Of a DNA stretch of 64,000 bases, positions 51,931 to 61,607 are shown one piece after another. Below the pieces are notes generated by a model. The model ran no database searches. It was not told the origin of the DNA and worked only from the letters and a program-made list of their open reading frames with translations. This stretch comes from Bryobacteraceae bacterium. Lineage in GTDB: Bacteria > Acidobacteriota > Terriglobia > Bryobacterales > Bryobacteraceae. The DNA lies in the NCBI GenBank assembly GCA_023384675.1, contig JAHDVK010000002.1, positions 62,001-126,000 of the forward strand, read 5' to 3'. Each line of letters opens with the position of its first letter. Position 1 is the stretch's first letter. Position numbers and translations under genes: made by a program.

Positions 51931-54257
51931 TTCTTGAGGTGTGTCTCGAAGAGTTTCAGGATGCGTTTGTACTCGTCAGCCCAGGATGCGGGCTGCACGA
52001 AAGCGTGGTCCTCGACAGGATAGATGGCCACTTCCCAGTTCTCCTTGCGGAGTTCGATGAGGCGCTGGGCGAGGCGGACGGTGTCCTGGAAATGGACGTT
52101 GACATCCACCATGCCATGACAGATGAGCAGCGCGCCCTTCAGTCCGGCGGCGTGATAGATGGGGCTGGAGCGCTTATAGGCTTCAAGATCCTCTTGCGGG
52201 ATGTTGAGGATGTTGGAGGTGTAGCCGTGGTTGTAGTGGGCCCAGTCCGTGACAGGGCGCAGGGCCGCGCCCGCGGCGAACACATCGGGCTGCGTGAAGA
52301 GGGCCATCAGCGTGATGAAGCCTCCGTAGGAGCCGCCATAGATGCCGATGCGCTTCGGGTCCACGCCGTGCTCGCGCGCGAGCCAGCGCGCGGCATCCAC
52401 CTGGTCGTCGAGATCCTGGCCGCCCATGCGGCGGTAGATAGCGGTGCGCCAGTCGCGGCCGTAGCCCGCCGAGGCGCGGTAGTCGAGGTCGATGACGATG
52501 TAGCCGCGCTCCATCAACAGGTGGTGGAACATGAACTCGCGCGCGTACTGCGACCACCAGCGGTGAACGTTCTGAAGGTAGCCCGCGCCGTGAACGAAGA
52601 CGACGGCGGGGCCGCCGCGCTTCCAGTTGGCGGGCTTGTAGAAGCGCGCGGGCACGCGCGCGCCGTCGCGCGCCGGCACTTCGACGATGGGGACCTCGAG
52701 CCAGGGATGCGCGCTGAACTCAGGCGCGGGCGAAGTGGTGACGCGCCGCATGGCGGCGCCCGCGCGGTTGTCCATCAGGAACAGTTCGTGCGGGCGGTTG
52801 GTGTAGCTGTGGACGACGGCCAGGGCGTCTTCGGCCGGCGAGAGCGTGGCTTCGTGATTGCCTGGCTCGGTGGTGAGGCGGCGGCGCTCACCGCCCGCGG
52901 CGGCCATCGTATAGACGTGCCGCTCGTGGAGCGAGTGCTCGCTGGTGACAAGGTGGAACGTCCGGCGGTCGCGCGAAAGCCCGGCGGAATGCACCTCCCA
53001 GCGGCCGGAGGTCAACTGGCGCGCCGGGCCGCCCGCGAAAGGAACGGCGTAGAGGTGGCGCCAGCCGTCGCGTTCGCTGAGGAAATAGAGCGTCTCGTGA
53101 TCGCCGAGGAAGCCGAAGATGCGCGGGGCGTAGCTGTTAATCCAGGCCTCGTCGCGGTCGTGATCGACGATGCGCGCCTCGGCTGCGGCCGGGTCGATGG
53201 CGAAGATCCAGCGCTCTTTGTTATCGGCGGAGGTGGCGACGATGGCGAGCCGGCCGCCTTCCTCGCTCCAGACGGGCGCGGCGAAGCGCAGCGGGCGTTC
53301 GATCTCCTTGCCGTCTTTGTCCTTCGTTTTGACCGGGTGCTTGAGCCACTTGAACTCGCCGGTGCGGACATCGACGAGGGCGTGGCAGACGGTGGGGGGC
53401 GCTTCGCCCACTTTCGTGCGCGTGCGGATGTCCTCGGTGTAGGCGGCCTCGGTGACGTAGCTGGGAACGTTGGCGGTGATCGCAAGCTCCGCGCGTTTGG
53501 TGATGGTGGCGAAGACGTACGTTTCGTCGGGGGACAGCAGCAGCGCGGTGACGGATTCGCTCGCCTGCAGGCGGTGCGGCTTGCGCGGGTTGTCTTCCTC
53601 GCGCTCGGACTTGCGGCGTTCACGCGTACGGGCGCGTTCGTCGATCGTTTCGAGCAGGGCGCGTTCTTCCGCCTTCAGCACCTTCTGGCTTTCGGTGAGT
53701 TTCTTGTCGTCGGGATCGGGCGGCGAGCCCGGAGGGCGGATGTCGGTGAACTGCTCGAGCGCGCCTGTGGCGAGGTGAAGCGTGTACAGGTTGCCGCCGC
53801 GCATGAAAGCCACGCGCGTGCCATCGGCGGTAAAGCGCGGGCCGGATTCGGCGTCGTGCGTGCGCGTGAGGCGGCGGGTTTCCAGAGTGGCGCGGTCGTA
53901 GAGGAAGAGGTCGCCGTCGCGGGTATAGACAATGCGGTTGCGGTCGCGGGATTCGTTGCCGGAGGCAGGCGGCGCGGAGTGCGCTTCGGTTCGGCTGAGT
54001 TTGCGCAAGCCCGTGCCGTCGCGGTTCACAACGTAGGTAGCGAAATCGTCGGCGAGCGCGTCGGACCACTGCTTCCATTCGAAGTACACCTGCTTGCCAT
54101 CGCCGGACCAGCGTACGTCGCGCGGTGCGTGGCCGTAGAGGCCGGGTCCGCGCATGATTTCGTCCACAGTCAGAGAAAGGCGGGGCTGCGCCATCAGCGG
54201 CACGCTTACGAGCGCCGCAATCAAGAGCATGACGGTGGCTGGCATGAGAAAAATCAT
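51927..54257 (-). CDS. Secreted S9 family (DPP IV-like) serine peptidase
   Basis: A 776-residue protein with signal peptide MIFLMPATVMLLIAALVSVP. An N-terminal propeller spans about 40-530, with repeated D-G-[TK]-x-V-x-F strands such as FTADGTRVAFMRGGNLYTLH. A C-terminal alpha/beta hydrolase has nucleophile GGSYGG (Ser near residue 644), Asp in HGMVDVNVHF and His in VEDHAFVQP. This is the prolyl/dipeptidyl peptidase group, which trims peptides in the periplasm. It leads a two-gene unit with the fucosidase fusion and is divergent from the alpha/beta-hydrolase-like gene. Confidence 0.88.
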   Translation of the reverse strand: MIFLMPATVMLLIAALVSVPLMAQPRLSLTVDEIMRGPGLYGHAPRDVRWSGDGKQVYFEWKQWSDALADDFATYVVNRDGTGLRKLSRTEAHSAPPASGNESRDRNRIVYTRDGDLFLYDRATLETRRLTRTHDAESGPRFTADGTRVAFMRGGNLYTLHLATGALEQFTDIRPPGSPPDPDDKKLTESQKVLKAEERALLETIDERARTRERRKSEREEDNPRKPHRLQASESVTALLLSPDETYVFATITKRAELAITANVPSYVTEAAYTEDIRTRTKVGEAPPTVCHALVDVRTGEFKWLKHPVKTKDKDGKEIERPLRFAAPVWSEEGGRLAIVATSADNKERWIFAIDPAAAEARIVDHDRDEAWINSYAPRIFGFLGDHETLYFLSERDGWRHLYAVPFAGGPARQLTSGRWEVHSAGLSRDRRTFHLVTSEHSLHERHVYTMAAAGGERRRLTTEPGNHEATLSPAEDALAVVHSYTNRPHELFLMDNRAGAAMRRVTTSPAPEFSAHPWLEVPIVEVPARDGARVPARFYKPANWKRGGPAVVFVHGAGYLQNVHRWWSQYAREFMFHHLLMERGYIVIDLDYRASAGYGRDWRTAIYRRMGGQDLDDQVDAARWLAREHGVDPKRIGIYGGSYGGFITLMALFTQPDVFAAGAALRPVTDWAHYNHGYTSNILNIPQEDLEAYKRSSPIYHAAGLKGALLICHGMVDVNVHFQDTVRLAQRLIELRKENWEVAIYPVEDHAFVQPASWADEYKRILKLFETHLKK

Positions 54258-54309
54258 ATTTTGTCACATGGGTTGCGGGCGCTTTCCACGCTGGGGGATG
54301 ATCGGACGG

Positions 54310-55884
54310 ATGCGTACCTGGCGAAAAGTGGCGCTGGCGGGTTTGCTGCTGGCGGGAGCGGCGGCGGCACAACTGACCGAGGACCCGGCCACGTGGACGC
54401 GCGCGCAGGGTCTGGTGGTGGCCGACGTGCGCATCGGCGACTTGATGGCCGTAATGCAGGCGTCAAATCTGGCGTTGCGTGCCGCGGCGGCGGCGGGCAC
54501 GCCTCGGCGGGAAGCCGCCACGCTCGCCGTCACCGCGCCGAAACTGCTGCAAGCGCAAAACTACAACATGGCCTGGCGCGTGACTTCACGCCTGCTCGCC
54601 GTGGCGGAGGGCCAAACGCCGGGCGAGTGGCTCGAAGCGGCCACGTCCTACGACCTGCAACTCGATCGCGCGGTCCTGACGCCGGGCTCTAGGTTTTATG
54701 TGCGGCTGTCGCCCTTGTTCGCATTGACAAAGGAACTGGATGGGGCCTACACAGTGCGCTTTCAGGTGCGGGATGACCGGGGCGATGTGGTCCTCGAATC
54801 CGAACAGCCGCTGCCCGCTTCGATGACCGCGCACGAGTTTTCCCTGGCCGCGGAGAAGCTCGCTGAAGGCCGCTACCATTTGCGCTACGAACTCCGGGAG
54901 GGCGCGCAGGAGCGCGTGGCGTGCGAACGCGTCTTCTATGTCGACAGCCGGTGGCGTGGCCGCGCCGCCGCGCTGCGCGAACTGCTGCGTAAGGCGCAAC
55001 TGCGCGGAGCGATGAACGGCCAGGATGCCGCCGCGCTGGCGGGCGTGGAACACGCTCTCGAACAGATGAACCGCTGGCTTGAGGGTTCGACCAACGAGCG
55101 CCATCCCTTCGCCGAATGGCTGGGAGCGAAGCGCCTGCCCGCGCTGGCCAGCCCGCATCCCGATGAAGAAGGCTGGCGGCAGGCGGAGCGTTTCGCCCGC
55201 GCGCTGGCCGACGGGCGCCCGGCGCTCGCTTCGGAAACAGGCGAGTTGCGGCTGGCCCGGCGCGTGGGCGACACGCTCGTGCCCTACCGGCTGATCGTCC
55301 CCAAGCGAACGGCCACGGACGCGAAGCCGCCGCTGATCGTGCTGCGCCATTCCTTTCTGGGCGACGAAGGCACGTGGAGTCACCTGCCGGGCAAGGGCGA
55401 ACTGGAAAAGCTGGCGGCGCGGCATGGCGCGCTGGTGATGAGCCTCCGTCATCCCGTGGCGTTCGCCGATCCGAACGATCAGTTTGCCGCCGATCTTGAT
55501 GCGGCGATCGACGCGGCCGTGGAAGCGTTCGGCGCGGACCCCGCGCGCGTGTACCTCGCAGGCCACGGCACAGGCGCCGTGGAAGCCTTGTTTTACGGGC
55601 TGGGCCGCGCGCCGCGCTTCGCCGGCGTGGCCGCGCTGGCCGGCGCGCCGCCGCGCATGTTCGACACGCGCCCCGGTGAGAAGATCCCGACGCTCTTCGT
55701 ATATTCGAAGACGGACGAGGTGGCGCCGGAAAGCGAGATGCGCAAGTGGGCGGCGTTCGTCGAAACGCGCCTCAAGCGCGGCAAGGCACTGGCGCTGGAC
55801 GGCGAGTCGCACGCCGGGGTGATCGGCGCGGCGCTGCCGCGGGTCTTTGAATTCTTCCTTAATCCGCCCGCGGCTCGCGAATAG
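54310..55884 (+). CDS. Secreted alpha/beta-hydrolase-fold protein lacking the serine nucleophile
   Basis: A 524-residue exported protein; ATG 54310 gives signal peptide MRTWRKVALAGLLLAGAAAA. The N-terminal half is helical then beta-rich (YTVRFQVRDDRGDVVLESEQ). The C-terminal half follows an esterase pattern: PPLIVLRHSFLGDEGTW, then VYLAGHGTGAVEALF, TLFVYSKTDEVAP and LDGESHAGVI, which match oxyanion, nucleophile-elbow, Asp and His positions. At the elbow the G-x-S-x-G is replaced by G-H-G-T-G (near residue 417), so the catalytic Ser is missing. It may be a binding pseudo-enzyme. The end overlaps the convergent gene by 26 bases. Confidence 0.65.
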   Translation: MRTWRKVALAGLLLAGAAAAQLTEDPATWTRAQGLVVADVRIGDLMAVMQASNLALRAAAAAGTPRREAATLAVTAPKLLQAQNYNMAWRVTSRLLAVAEGQTPGEWLEAATSYDLQLDRAVLTPGSRFYVRLSPLFALTKELDGAYTVRFQVRDDRGDVVLESEQPLPASMTAHEFSLAAEKLAEGRYHLRYELREGAQERVACERVFYVDSRWRGRAAALRELLRKAQLRGAMNGQDAAALAGVEHALEQMNRWLEGSTNERHPFAEWLGAKRLPALASPHPDEEGWRQAERFARALADGRPALASETGELRLARRVGDTLVPYRLIVPKRTATDAKPPLIVLRHSFLGDEGTWSHLPGKGELEKLAARHGALVMSLRHPVAFADPNDQFAADLDAAIDAAVEAFGADPARVYLAGHGTGAVEALFYGLGRAPRFAGVAALAGAPPRMFDTRPGEKIPTLFVYSKTDEVAPESEMRKWAAFVETRLKRGKALALDGESHAGVIGAALPRVFEFFLNPPAARE

Positions 55885-57190
55885 CGAACACGTGTTTCAT
55901 GCCGCGGACGATGATCATGTCGTCCACCAGCGCGGGCGTCGCCATCAGCACTTCGCCCATGGGATTGGAAGCGAGCGTTTCGGGTTTGGGCCCGGCCTTG
56001 AGCACGTGCACCTCGCCGTCTTCGCTGGTGAGGTAAAGGCGCCCGCGCGTGGCGATGGGCGAAGCGGAATAAGCGCCGCCTTTGCCCGCGATGCGCTCCT
56101 GAAAAACGCGCTCACCATCGGCGATACGGTAGCCGCTCAAGATTCCGTTGTTCGAACAGAGGTAGAGCAAGTCGCCATAGGCCAGGGGCGAGGGCATGTA
56201 AGGGCCTCCGCGCTTCTTGCTCCAGGCGAGGCCTGCGTTGGCCTCTTCACCGTCCTTCAGCGTGATGTCGCCGCGCGCGTCCCATTTGATGGCGTAGATG
56301 GGCTGGATGGGCGGGTAGCCGTTCGCGACGAAGATGAGATTGCCGCCGAGCACGGGTGTCGTCACGGTGATCTCGGAGTTGCCGCCGAGTTCCCACAGCA
56401 GCTTGCCGGTGAGGGGATCGTGGCCTCGGATGCGCTTGACGGAATTCGTGACAAGCTGCGAGCGGCCGTCGCGCTCGAGCACGACAGGCGTGGCCCAGCC
56501 GGGGATCTCATCGCGCTCAACGCGCCACAGTTCCTTGCCGGTGGCGGCGTCCCACGCGGCGAGCCACGAGCCCGCTTGCTGATCGGCCTGGAGGAAGAGC
56601 TTGTCCTGCCAGAGCATGGGTGACGACGCCGCGCCCCACTGATAGTCGGGATCGAAGAACCAGCCCTGGTCGAGGATGCCCGGCTCGCGTTTCCAGAGCG
56701 GCTTGCCGTCCATGTCCCACGCGAACACGCCCTCGCTGCCGAACCAGGCGATCACGCGCTTGCCGTCCGTCACCGGCGACGGCGAGGAGAAGCTCGACTT
56801 GGGATGGCGCTTCACCCTCGGCACACCCTTGTGCGCGAGCCGCTGCCAGAGGATCTTCCCGGTGTTGCGGTCAAGACAATAGATCCGCCATTCGTGCTCG
56901 GCGGTGTCCTTGGAAGGTTCGACATCGCCAAAGAGGCCGTGGCGAAACTCGGCCTTGGGGTCCGCCGAAATGGAGGTGACGACGAAAACCTTGCCGCTCC
57001 AGACGACGGGGCTCGCGACCGAGATGCCGGGGATGGGCGTCTTCCAGGCAATGTTTTCGCCGGTTTCGCCGTTCCACTTGAGCGGCGGATCGGCTTGTTC
57101 GTTGATGCCGGAGGCCATGGGGCCGCGGAAGGCGGGCCAGTGCTGGGCATGCAGAGTGAGGGCGGTGAATAGCAGCAGGAAGCGCATCAT
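55859..57190 (-). CDS. Secreted PQQ-like beta-propeller protein
   Basis: A 443-residue protein with a short signal (MMRFLLLFTALTLHAQ). It has an eight-bladed quinoprotein-type propeller with repeated [AL]-x-D-x-x-T-G-K-x-L/I-W motifs (CLDRNTGKILWQ, AWDAATGKELWR, GHDPLTGKLLWE). It opens with W-P-A-F-R-G-P, as these acidobacterial and planctomycete proteins do. No PQQ-ligand set or haem motif is visible, so it may bind other ligands rather than act as a dehydrogenase. Start overlaps the stop of the ankyrin gene (ATGA). Confidence 0.8.
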   Translation of the reverse strand: MMRFLLLFTALTLHAQHWPAFRGPMASGINEQADPPLKWNGETGENIAWKTPIPGISVASPVVWSGKVFVVTSISADPKAEFRHGLFGDVEPSKDTAEHEWRIYCLDRNTGKILWQRLAHKGVPRVKRHPKSSFSSPSPVTDGKRVIAWFGSEGVFAWDMDGKPLWKREPGILDQGWFFDPDYQWGAASSPMLWQDKLFLQADQQAGSWLAAWDAATGKELWRVERDEIPGWATPVVLERDGRSQLVTNSVKRIRGHDPLTGKLLWELGGNSEITVTTPVLGGNLIFVANGYPPIQPIYAIKWDARGDITLKDGEEANAGLAWSKKRGGPYMPSPLAYGDLLYLCSNNGILSGYRIADGERVFQERIAGKGGAYSASPIATRGRLYLTSEDGEVHVLKAGPKPETLASNPMGEVLMATPALVDDMIIVRGMKHVFAIREPRAD

Positions 57191-57996
57191 TTTGAAGTCC
57201 CCATTCTTTTGAAAACCAGTGTTTGACCCGCGTTCGTCAGCGTGAAGCCCGTGGCCTGGTTGTTTTCGATTGTGAAGACCAGGCGGGCTGTGGGCGCGGC
57301 AGCGGGGAAGAACGTGCGCTGATCAATCGCTTCGAACACCAGGCTTTGCCCACCGGACCCGCCGGTGAGCTTGCCGTCCTTCACGGCGAACTCGAAGACG
57401 CCCGCCTGTTCGTTGCTGTAGGAGGCGGCGATGCGCGCGAGGGCCTCCGGAGGCAGGCTGACGGTCTTCACCTCGGGCAGCGCCGCGCCGGCCTCGCGCA
57501 GCACCTTCGCGTTATCCTCCCGTTTGTTCTGCAGGGCCATTTGCAGAACGTTGCCGAGCGCCGCGGGCGTGGGCTTCGTTGCGTCGATCAGGAAGCGGAC
57601 GGCATCGGGCGAAGCCTGGATGGCGGCCATCATCAGCAGGTTGGGCGGGGCCTTCGCGCCGGCTTCCAGCAGCGCCTTCATCACGGGCACGCCGCCCTTT
57701 TCCGCCGCCGCGGCGAGGACGTGCATTTTGTAAAACGTGTCGGTGACGTTCGGGTCCGCGCCTTGGGCGAGCAGCAGCTTCACTACATCCAGGTGGCCGT
57801 TGCGCGCAGCGAAATAGAGCGGCGTGGTGGCGTAGCGCGTACGGGTGTCCACTTCGGCGCCTTCTTTCAACAACCGCTCCACTTCCGCGGCATTCCCGTT
57901 GCGGGCCGCGGCCAGCAGCGCTTCGTTGAGTCCCGCGGCCTGCGAGATGAATCCACTGAGTAGGGCCATCACGGCCAGGCAAGTGATCTGTAACAT
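57187..57996 (-). CDS. Secreted ankyrin-repeat protein
   Basis: A 269-residue protein from ATG 57996 with signal peptide MLQITCLAVMALLSGFISQA. Four to five ankyrin repeats lie at about residues 24-165, the clearest being TPLYFAARNGHLDVVKLLLA. The C-terminal 90 residues (LPPEALARIAASYSNEQAGV, then LVFTIENNQATGFTLTNAGQ) form a small beta domain like the tail of DUF3471 proteins. Role unknown; it is translationally coupled to the PQQ-propeller gene. The open frame continues far upstream over an opposite-strand gene, but that extension is not protein-like. Confidence 0.75.
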   Translation of the reverse strand: MLQITCLAVMALLSGFISQAAGLNEALLAAARNGNAAEVERLLKEGAEVDTRTRYATTPLYFAARNGHLDVVKLLLAQGADPNVTDTFYKMHVLAAAAEKGGVPVMKALLEAGAKAPPNLLMMAAIQASPDAVRFLIDATKPTPAALGNVLQMALQNKREDNAKVLREAGAALPEVKTVSLPPEALARIAASYSNEQAGVFEFAVKDGKLTGGSGGQSLVFEAIDQRTFFPAAAPTARLVFTIENNQATGFTLTNAGQTLVFKRMGTSK

Positions 57997-58062
57997 CCCG
58001 TCCCTCCACTGCGTTCTTCCATTGTAATGGCGAAAAACAATATGTTCTGTAAACTGGTTGGT

Positions 58063-60252
58063 ATGAGAACCGCCTGCCTCTGGGTATCGCTGGCGCTCGT
58101 TCTCCCCGCTCTTGCCGCCGATTGGCCCGAGTGGCGAGGGCCGCTGCGCGACGGACGCTCGTCTGAAAAGAATCTCCCCGAAACCTGGGCCGTGGACGGC
58201 CAGAACATGTTGTGGAAGGCACCCTATGGCGCAAGGTCCAGCCCTGTGGTGCATAACGGGCGGGTCTATCTGCTCAACGGAGTGGGGGCCGGTCCCACCC
58301 TGCAGGAACGCCTGCTGGCGCTCGATGCCGAAACCGGCAAGCTTCTTTGGGAACACCGCTGGAACATCTATCTGAGCGACGTGCCGCCACACCGCATCGC
58401 CTGGGGTTCGCCCGCCGTAGATCCGGCCACCGGCAATATCTACACCTTCGGCGGCAACGGCACGCTGCTTTCGATTTCGCCCGACGGCAAACGCCAGTGG
58501 ATGCGTTCGCTGAAGGAGGACTATAGCCTCTTCACCACGCACGGCGGGCGCACGGCCACGCCCCTGATCGACGGCGAGCTGGTGATTGTCAACGCTGTAG
58601 CCTCCACCTGGGGCGCGATGGCGAACCGTTCGCACCGCCTCTTCGCCTTTGACAAGCGGACGGGCGAGACGGTGTGGGTCTCCACGCCCGGCGGGCGGCC
58701 GTATGACACCAGCTATTCCAACCCCATCATCATGGACGTGGAAGGCACGCGCCTGCTGGTGATGGGCCTGGGCGACGGCAGCATCGTCGGCGTGAAGCCG
58801 CAGACTGGCGAACCCGTCTGGCGCATGCATGTGGCGCAGCGCGGCCTGAATGTCACGCCCGCCGCTGTCGGCACGCGCGTCATCTTCAGCCATGGCGATG
58901 AGAATATCGGGTCGAACGTAATGGGTCTGGTCGCCTCGCTGGATGTGCGGAAGAAGGGCGAATTGCAGCTCAGCGAACTGGCTTGGGCGAAGCAAGGGAT
59001 CGAGGCGGGCACGTCCTCGCCGGTGATCGACGGCGACCGTGTTTATCTGGTCGATACCACCGCCAACCTGGCCGCCTACGACCATGCCACGGGACGCGAG
59101 CTTTGGAAGAAGAACCTCGGTCTGGCCCAGCGCTCTTCGCCGGTGCTTGCCGACGGCAAACTCTATGTCGGTACCGAAGGCGGCAAGTTCTATGTTCTGC
59201 GCCCGCGCGCCGGCGGCGTGGATGTGCTGAGTGAAGTCACTTTGCCCGAGAGCAAGGTGGGCCTGTATTCGGCGGGCACGCCCGAGCCGGTACTCGGTAG
59301 CCCCGCCGTCGCGAACGGGCGCATTTACTTCGTCTCGACCGACACCCTGTATTGCATTGGCCCGAAGCAGGCGGCGACAACGCCGCCCGTGCCCACGCCC
59401 GGCCCCGCGAAAGGCTCCGGCGCCGTGGCCTGGCTCCAAGTGCGGCCGGAAGAAGTGACGCTCAAGCCCGGCGCCTCCGCCACGTTCCGTGCGCTGGCCT
59501 ACGACGCGCAGGGGCGGCTGATCGGCGAGCAGAAGGCGCAGTGGTCCCTTGACGGCCTGGAAGCGAAGTGGGGGGGCACGCAACTCACCGCGCCCGCGCA
59601 GACGCGCGGTCAGGCGGGTTTGGTGAAGGCCGCGATTGGCGGCGCAACCGGAGCGGCGCGCGTGCGCATTGTGCCCGTGCCCGATTACACCGAGGACTTC
59701 AACAGCTATGACGACAACGCCGTGCCGCCGCACTGGATCAGCGCCGTGGCGGGACGCTACAAAGTGATTACGCACGAAGGCGAAAAAGTTCTGTTCAAGG
59801 AGCCGAACGAAACGCTGTTCCGGCGCATGCGCGTCTTCTTTGGACCTAACGACCTGCACGACTACACCGTCGAGTTGGACATGATGGCGCCCGAGCGCCG
59901 CCGCCAACTCGGCGACGGCGGCATCTTCGCTCAGCGCTACGGGCTGGTGATGTTCGGCAACGGCCAGCGCGTGGAGTTGCAGCCCTGGCAGCCTGAAACC
60001 AAACGAACCGTGAACGCGAAATTCGCCTGGCAGAAAGACACCTGGTACCGCCTGAAGCTGCGCGTGGAAAACCTGCCCCAAGGCGGCGTCCGTGCGCGCG
60101 GCAAGGTGTGGAAGCGTGGCGAACCGGAACCCGAAGCGTGGCTGGTGGAGCGCACCGACCCGCTCGGCGAACGTGAAGGCAGCCCCGGCATCTTCGGCGA
60201 CGCGCAGTTCGGCGTGTACTACGACAATTTGAAAGTGACGGCCAACCGATGA
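58063..60252 (+). CDS. Secreted PQQ-like propeller protein with Ig-like and LamG-type C-terminal domains
   Basis: A 729-residue protein; ATG 58063 gives signal peptide MRTACLWVSLALVLPALA, then WPEWRGPLRDG. The propeller occupies about 20-455 with LDAETGKLLWEH, FDKRTGETVWVS and YDHATGRELWKK blades. A bacterial Ig-like domain (about 465-545, VRPEEVTLKPGASATFRALA) and a concanavalin-type sandwich (about 550-729, starting YTEDFNSYDDNAVPPHW) follow. This suggests binding of a polysaccharide or cell-surface target. The next propeller gene overlaps by 4 bases. Confidence 0.8.
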   Translation: MRTACLWVSLALVLPALAADWPEWRGPLRDGRSSEKNLPETWAVDGQNMLWKAPYGARSSPVVHNGRVYLLNGVGAGPTLQERLLALDAETGKLLWEHRWNIYLSDVPPHRIAWGSPAVDPATGNIYTFGGNGTLLSISPDGKRQWMRSLKEDYSLFTTHGGRTATPLIDGELVIVNAVASTWGAMANRSHRLFAFDKRTGETVWVSTPGGRPYDTSYSNPIIMDVEGTRLLVMGLGDGSIVGVKPQTGEPVWRMHVAQRGLNVTPAAVGTRVIFSHGDENIGSNVMGLVASLDVRKKGELQLSELAWAKQGIEAGTSSPVIDGDRVYLVDTTANLAAYDHATGRELWKKNLGLAQRSSPVLADGKLYVGTEGGKFYVLRPRAGGVDVLSEVTLPESKVGLYSAGTPEPVLGSPAVANGRIYFVSTDTLYCIGPKQAATTPPVPTPGPAKGSGAVAWLQVRPEEVTLKPGASATFRALAYDAQGRLIGEQKAQWSLDGLEAKWGGTQLTAPAQTRGQAGLVKAAIGGATGAARVRIVPVPDYTEDFNSYDDNAVPPHWISAVAGRYKVITHEGEKVLFKEPNETLFRRMRVFFGPNDLHDYTVELDMMAPERRRQLGDGGIFAQRYGLVMFGNGQRVELQPWQPETKRTVNAKFAWQKDTWYRLKLRVENLPQGGVRARGKVWKRGEPEPEAWLVERTDPLGEREGSPGIFGDAQFGVYYDNLKVTANR

Positions 60253-61607
60253 AAATTTTCTCCGCGACTTTGATCCTTGCCGCTTCGGCGCTGCTGGCTG
60301 GCGCCGCCGATCCCGGCACCGGCAATTGGCCCATGTGGGGCGGCACGCCCGACCGTAACATGATCTCGAACATGAAGGGCATCCCCACTGAATGGGACGT
60401 TGAGACGAAGAAGAACATCAAGTGGGTGGCTACGCTCGGCTCGCAAACCTACGGCAATCCCGTGGTCTCCGACGGCGTCGTTCTGGTCGGCACCAACAAC
60501 GAAGCCGTGAAGGATCCGAAAATCAAGGGCGACAAGGGCGTCATGATGGCCTTCCGCGAAAGCGACGGCGAATTTATGTACCAGATCGTGAGCGACAAGC
60601 TCGCGGCGGGGCGCGTGAACGATTGGCCGTTCCAGGGCGTCGCCTCGGCGCCACTGGTCGAGAACGGCACCGGCTGGTACGTCAATAATCGTGCCGAAGT
60701 GGTTGCTTTTGAGGTAAAAACGGGCAAAATTCTGTGGAAATACGACATGATGGAGGAGGTTGGCGCGCATCCGCACAACCTCGCCAACTGCTCGCCGGTG
60801 GCGCACGGCGACCTGCTCTTCATCCACACTTCGAACGGCCAGGACGAAAGCCACGTCAACATCCCCTCGCCGCGCGCGCCTTCCATCATTGCGCTGAACA
60901 AGAAAACCGGCAAACTGGTGTGGGAAGACAACTCGGTGGAGGACCGCATTCTGCACGGACAGTGGGCCTCGCCCGCGGTGGGCGAGATCGGCGGCGTCGT
61001 GCAGGTGGTCAGCCCGCAGGGCGATGGCTGGGTGCGCGGCTATGAGGCCATGACCGGCAAGAAGCTCTGGGAATTCGACTCAAATCCCAAGGATTCCGTG
61101 TGGCCAAAGACGCGGAACGAAGTGATCTCCACGCCCATCATCGGCGGCAATGTAGTGTACATCGCCAACGGCCAGGATCCCGAACACGGCGAAGGCCCCG
61201 GCCACCTCTATGCCATCGACGCCACCAAACGCGGCGACATCACCGAGTCCGGCCGCATCTGGCATTACGACAAGATCCGCCGCTCGATCTCCACCGGCGC
61301 GCTGCACGAAGGGATCCTCTACTACGCCGATTTCAGCGGCTTTTTGCACGCAATTGACGCAAAAACCGGCCAGAATCACTGGACCTACGACATGCTCGCC
61401 GCCATGTGGGGCTCGCCGATGATCATCGACGGCAAGATCTATCTGGGCGACGAGGACGGCGACGTGGTGGTACTGCAGACCGGCAAGGAGATGAAGTTGA
61501 TCGCCGAAATGAACATGGGCTCGTCGGTTTATTGCACGCCCGTTCCCGCCAACGGCACGCTCTACATTGCTAACCGGAATCAGCTTTACGCCATCGCGGG
61601 GAAGTGA
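60249..61607 (+). CDS. Secreted PQQ-like beta-propeller protein
   Basis: A 452-residue protein with signal peptide MKIFSATLILAASALLAGA. The propeller blades are FEVKTGKILWKY, LNKKTGKLVWED, YEAMTGKKLWEF and IDAKTGQNHWTY; the start has W-P-M-W-G-G-T-P. The segment HNLANCSPVAHGDLLFIHTS is typical of a conserved sub-family. No haem domain is present. Coupled to the upstream propeller gene, so the pair may act together at the cell surface; function unknown. Confidence 0.8.
   Translation: MKIFSATLILAASALLAGAADPGTGNWPMWGGTPDRNMISNMKGIPTEWDVETKKNIKWVATLGSQTYGNPVVSDGVVLVGTNNEAVKDPKIKGDKGVMMAFRESDGEFMYQIVSDKLAAGRVNDWPFQGVASAPLVENGTGWYVNNRAEVVAFEVKTGKILWKYDMMEEVGAHPHNLANCSPVAHGDLLFIHTSNGQDESHVNIPSPRAPSIIALNKKTGKLVWEDNSVEDRILHGQWASPAVGEIGGVVQVVSPQGDGWVRGYEAMTGKKLWEFDSNPKDSVWPKTRNEVISTPIIGGNVVYIANGQDPEHGEGPGHLYAIDATKRGDITESGRIWHYDKIRRSISTGALHEGILYYADFSGFLHAIDAKTGQNHWTYDMLAAMWGSPMIIDGKIYLGDEDGDVVVLQTGKEMKLIAEMNMGSSVYCTPVPANGTLYIANRNQLYAIAGK

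Noticed and set aside
51879-54692. 937-codon plus-strand frame
   Set aside because: Antisense to the S9 peptidase; repetitive A/V/G/D composition without motifs.
57997-60081. Long minus-strand open frame continuing upstream of the ankyrin gene
   Set aside because: It lies antisense to a clear propeller gene and is a GC-rich artefact; the ankyrin protein starts cleanly with a signal peptide at 57996.
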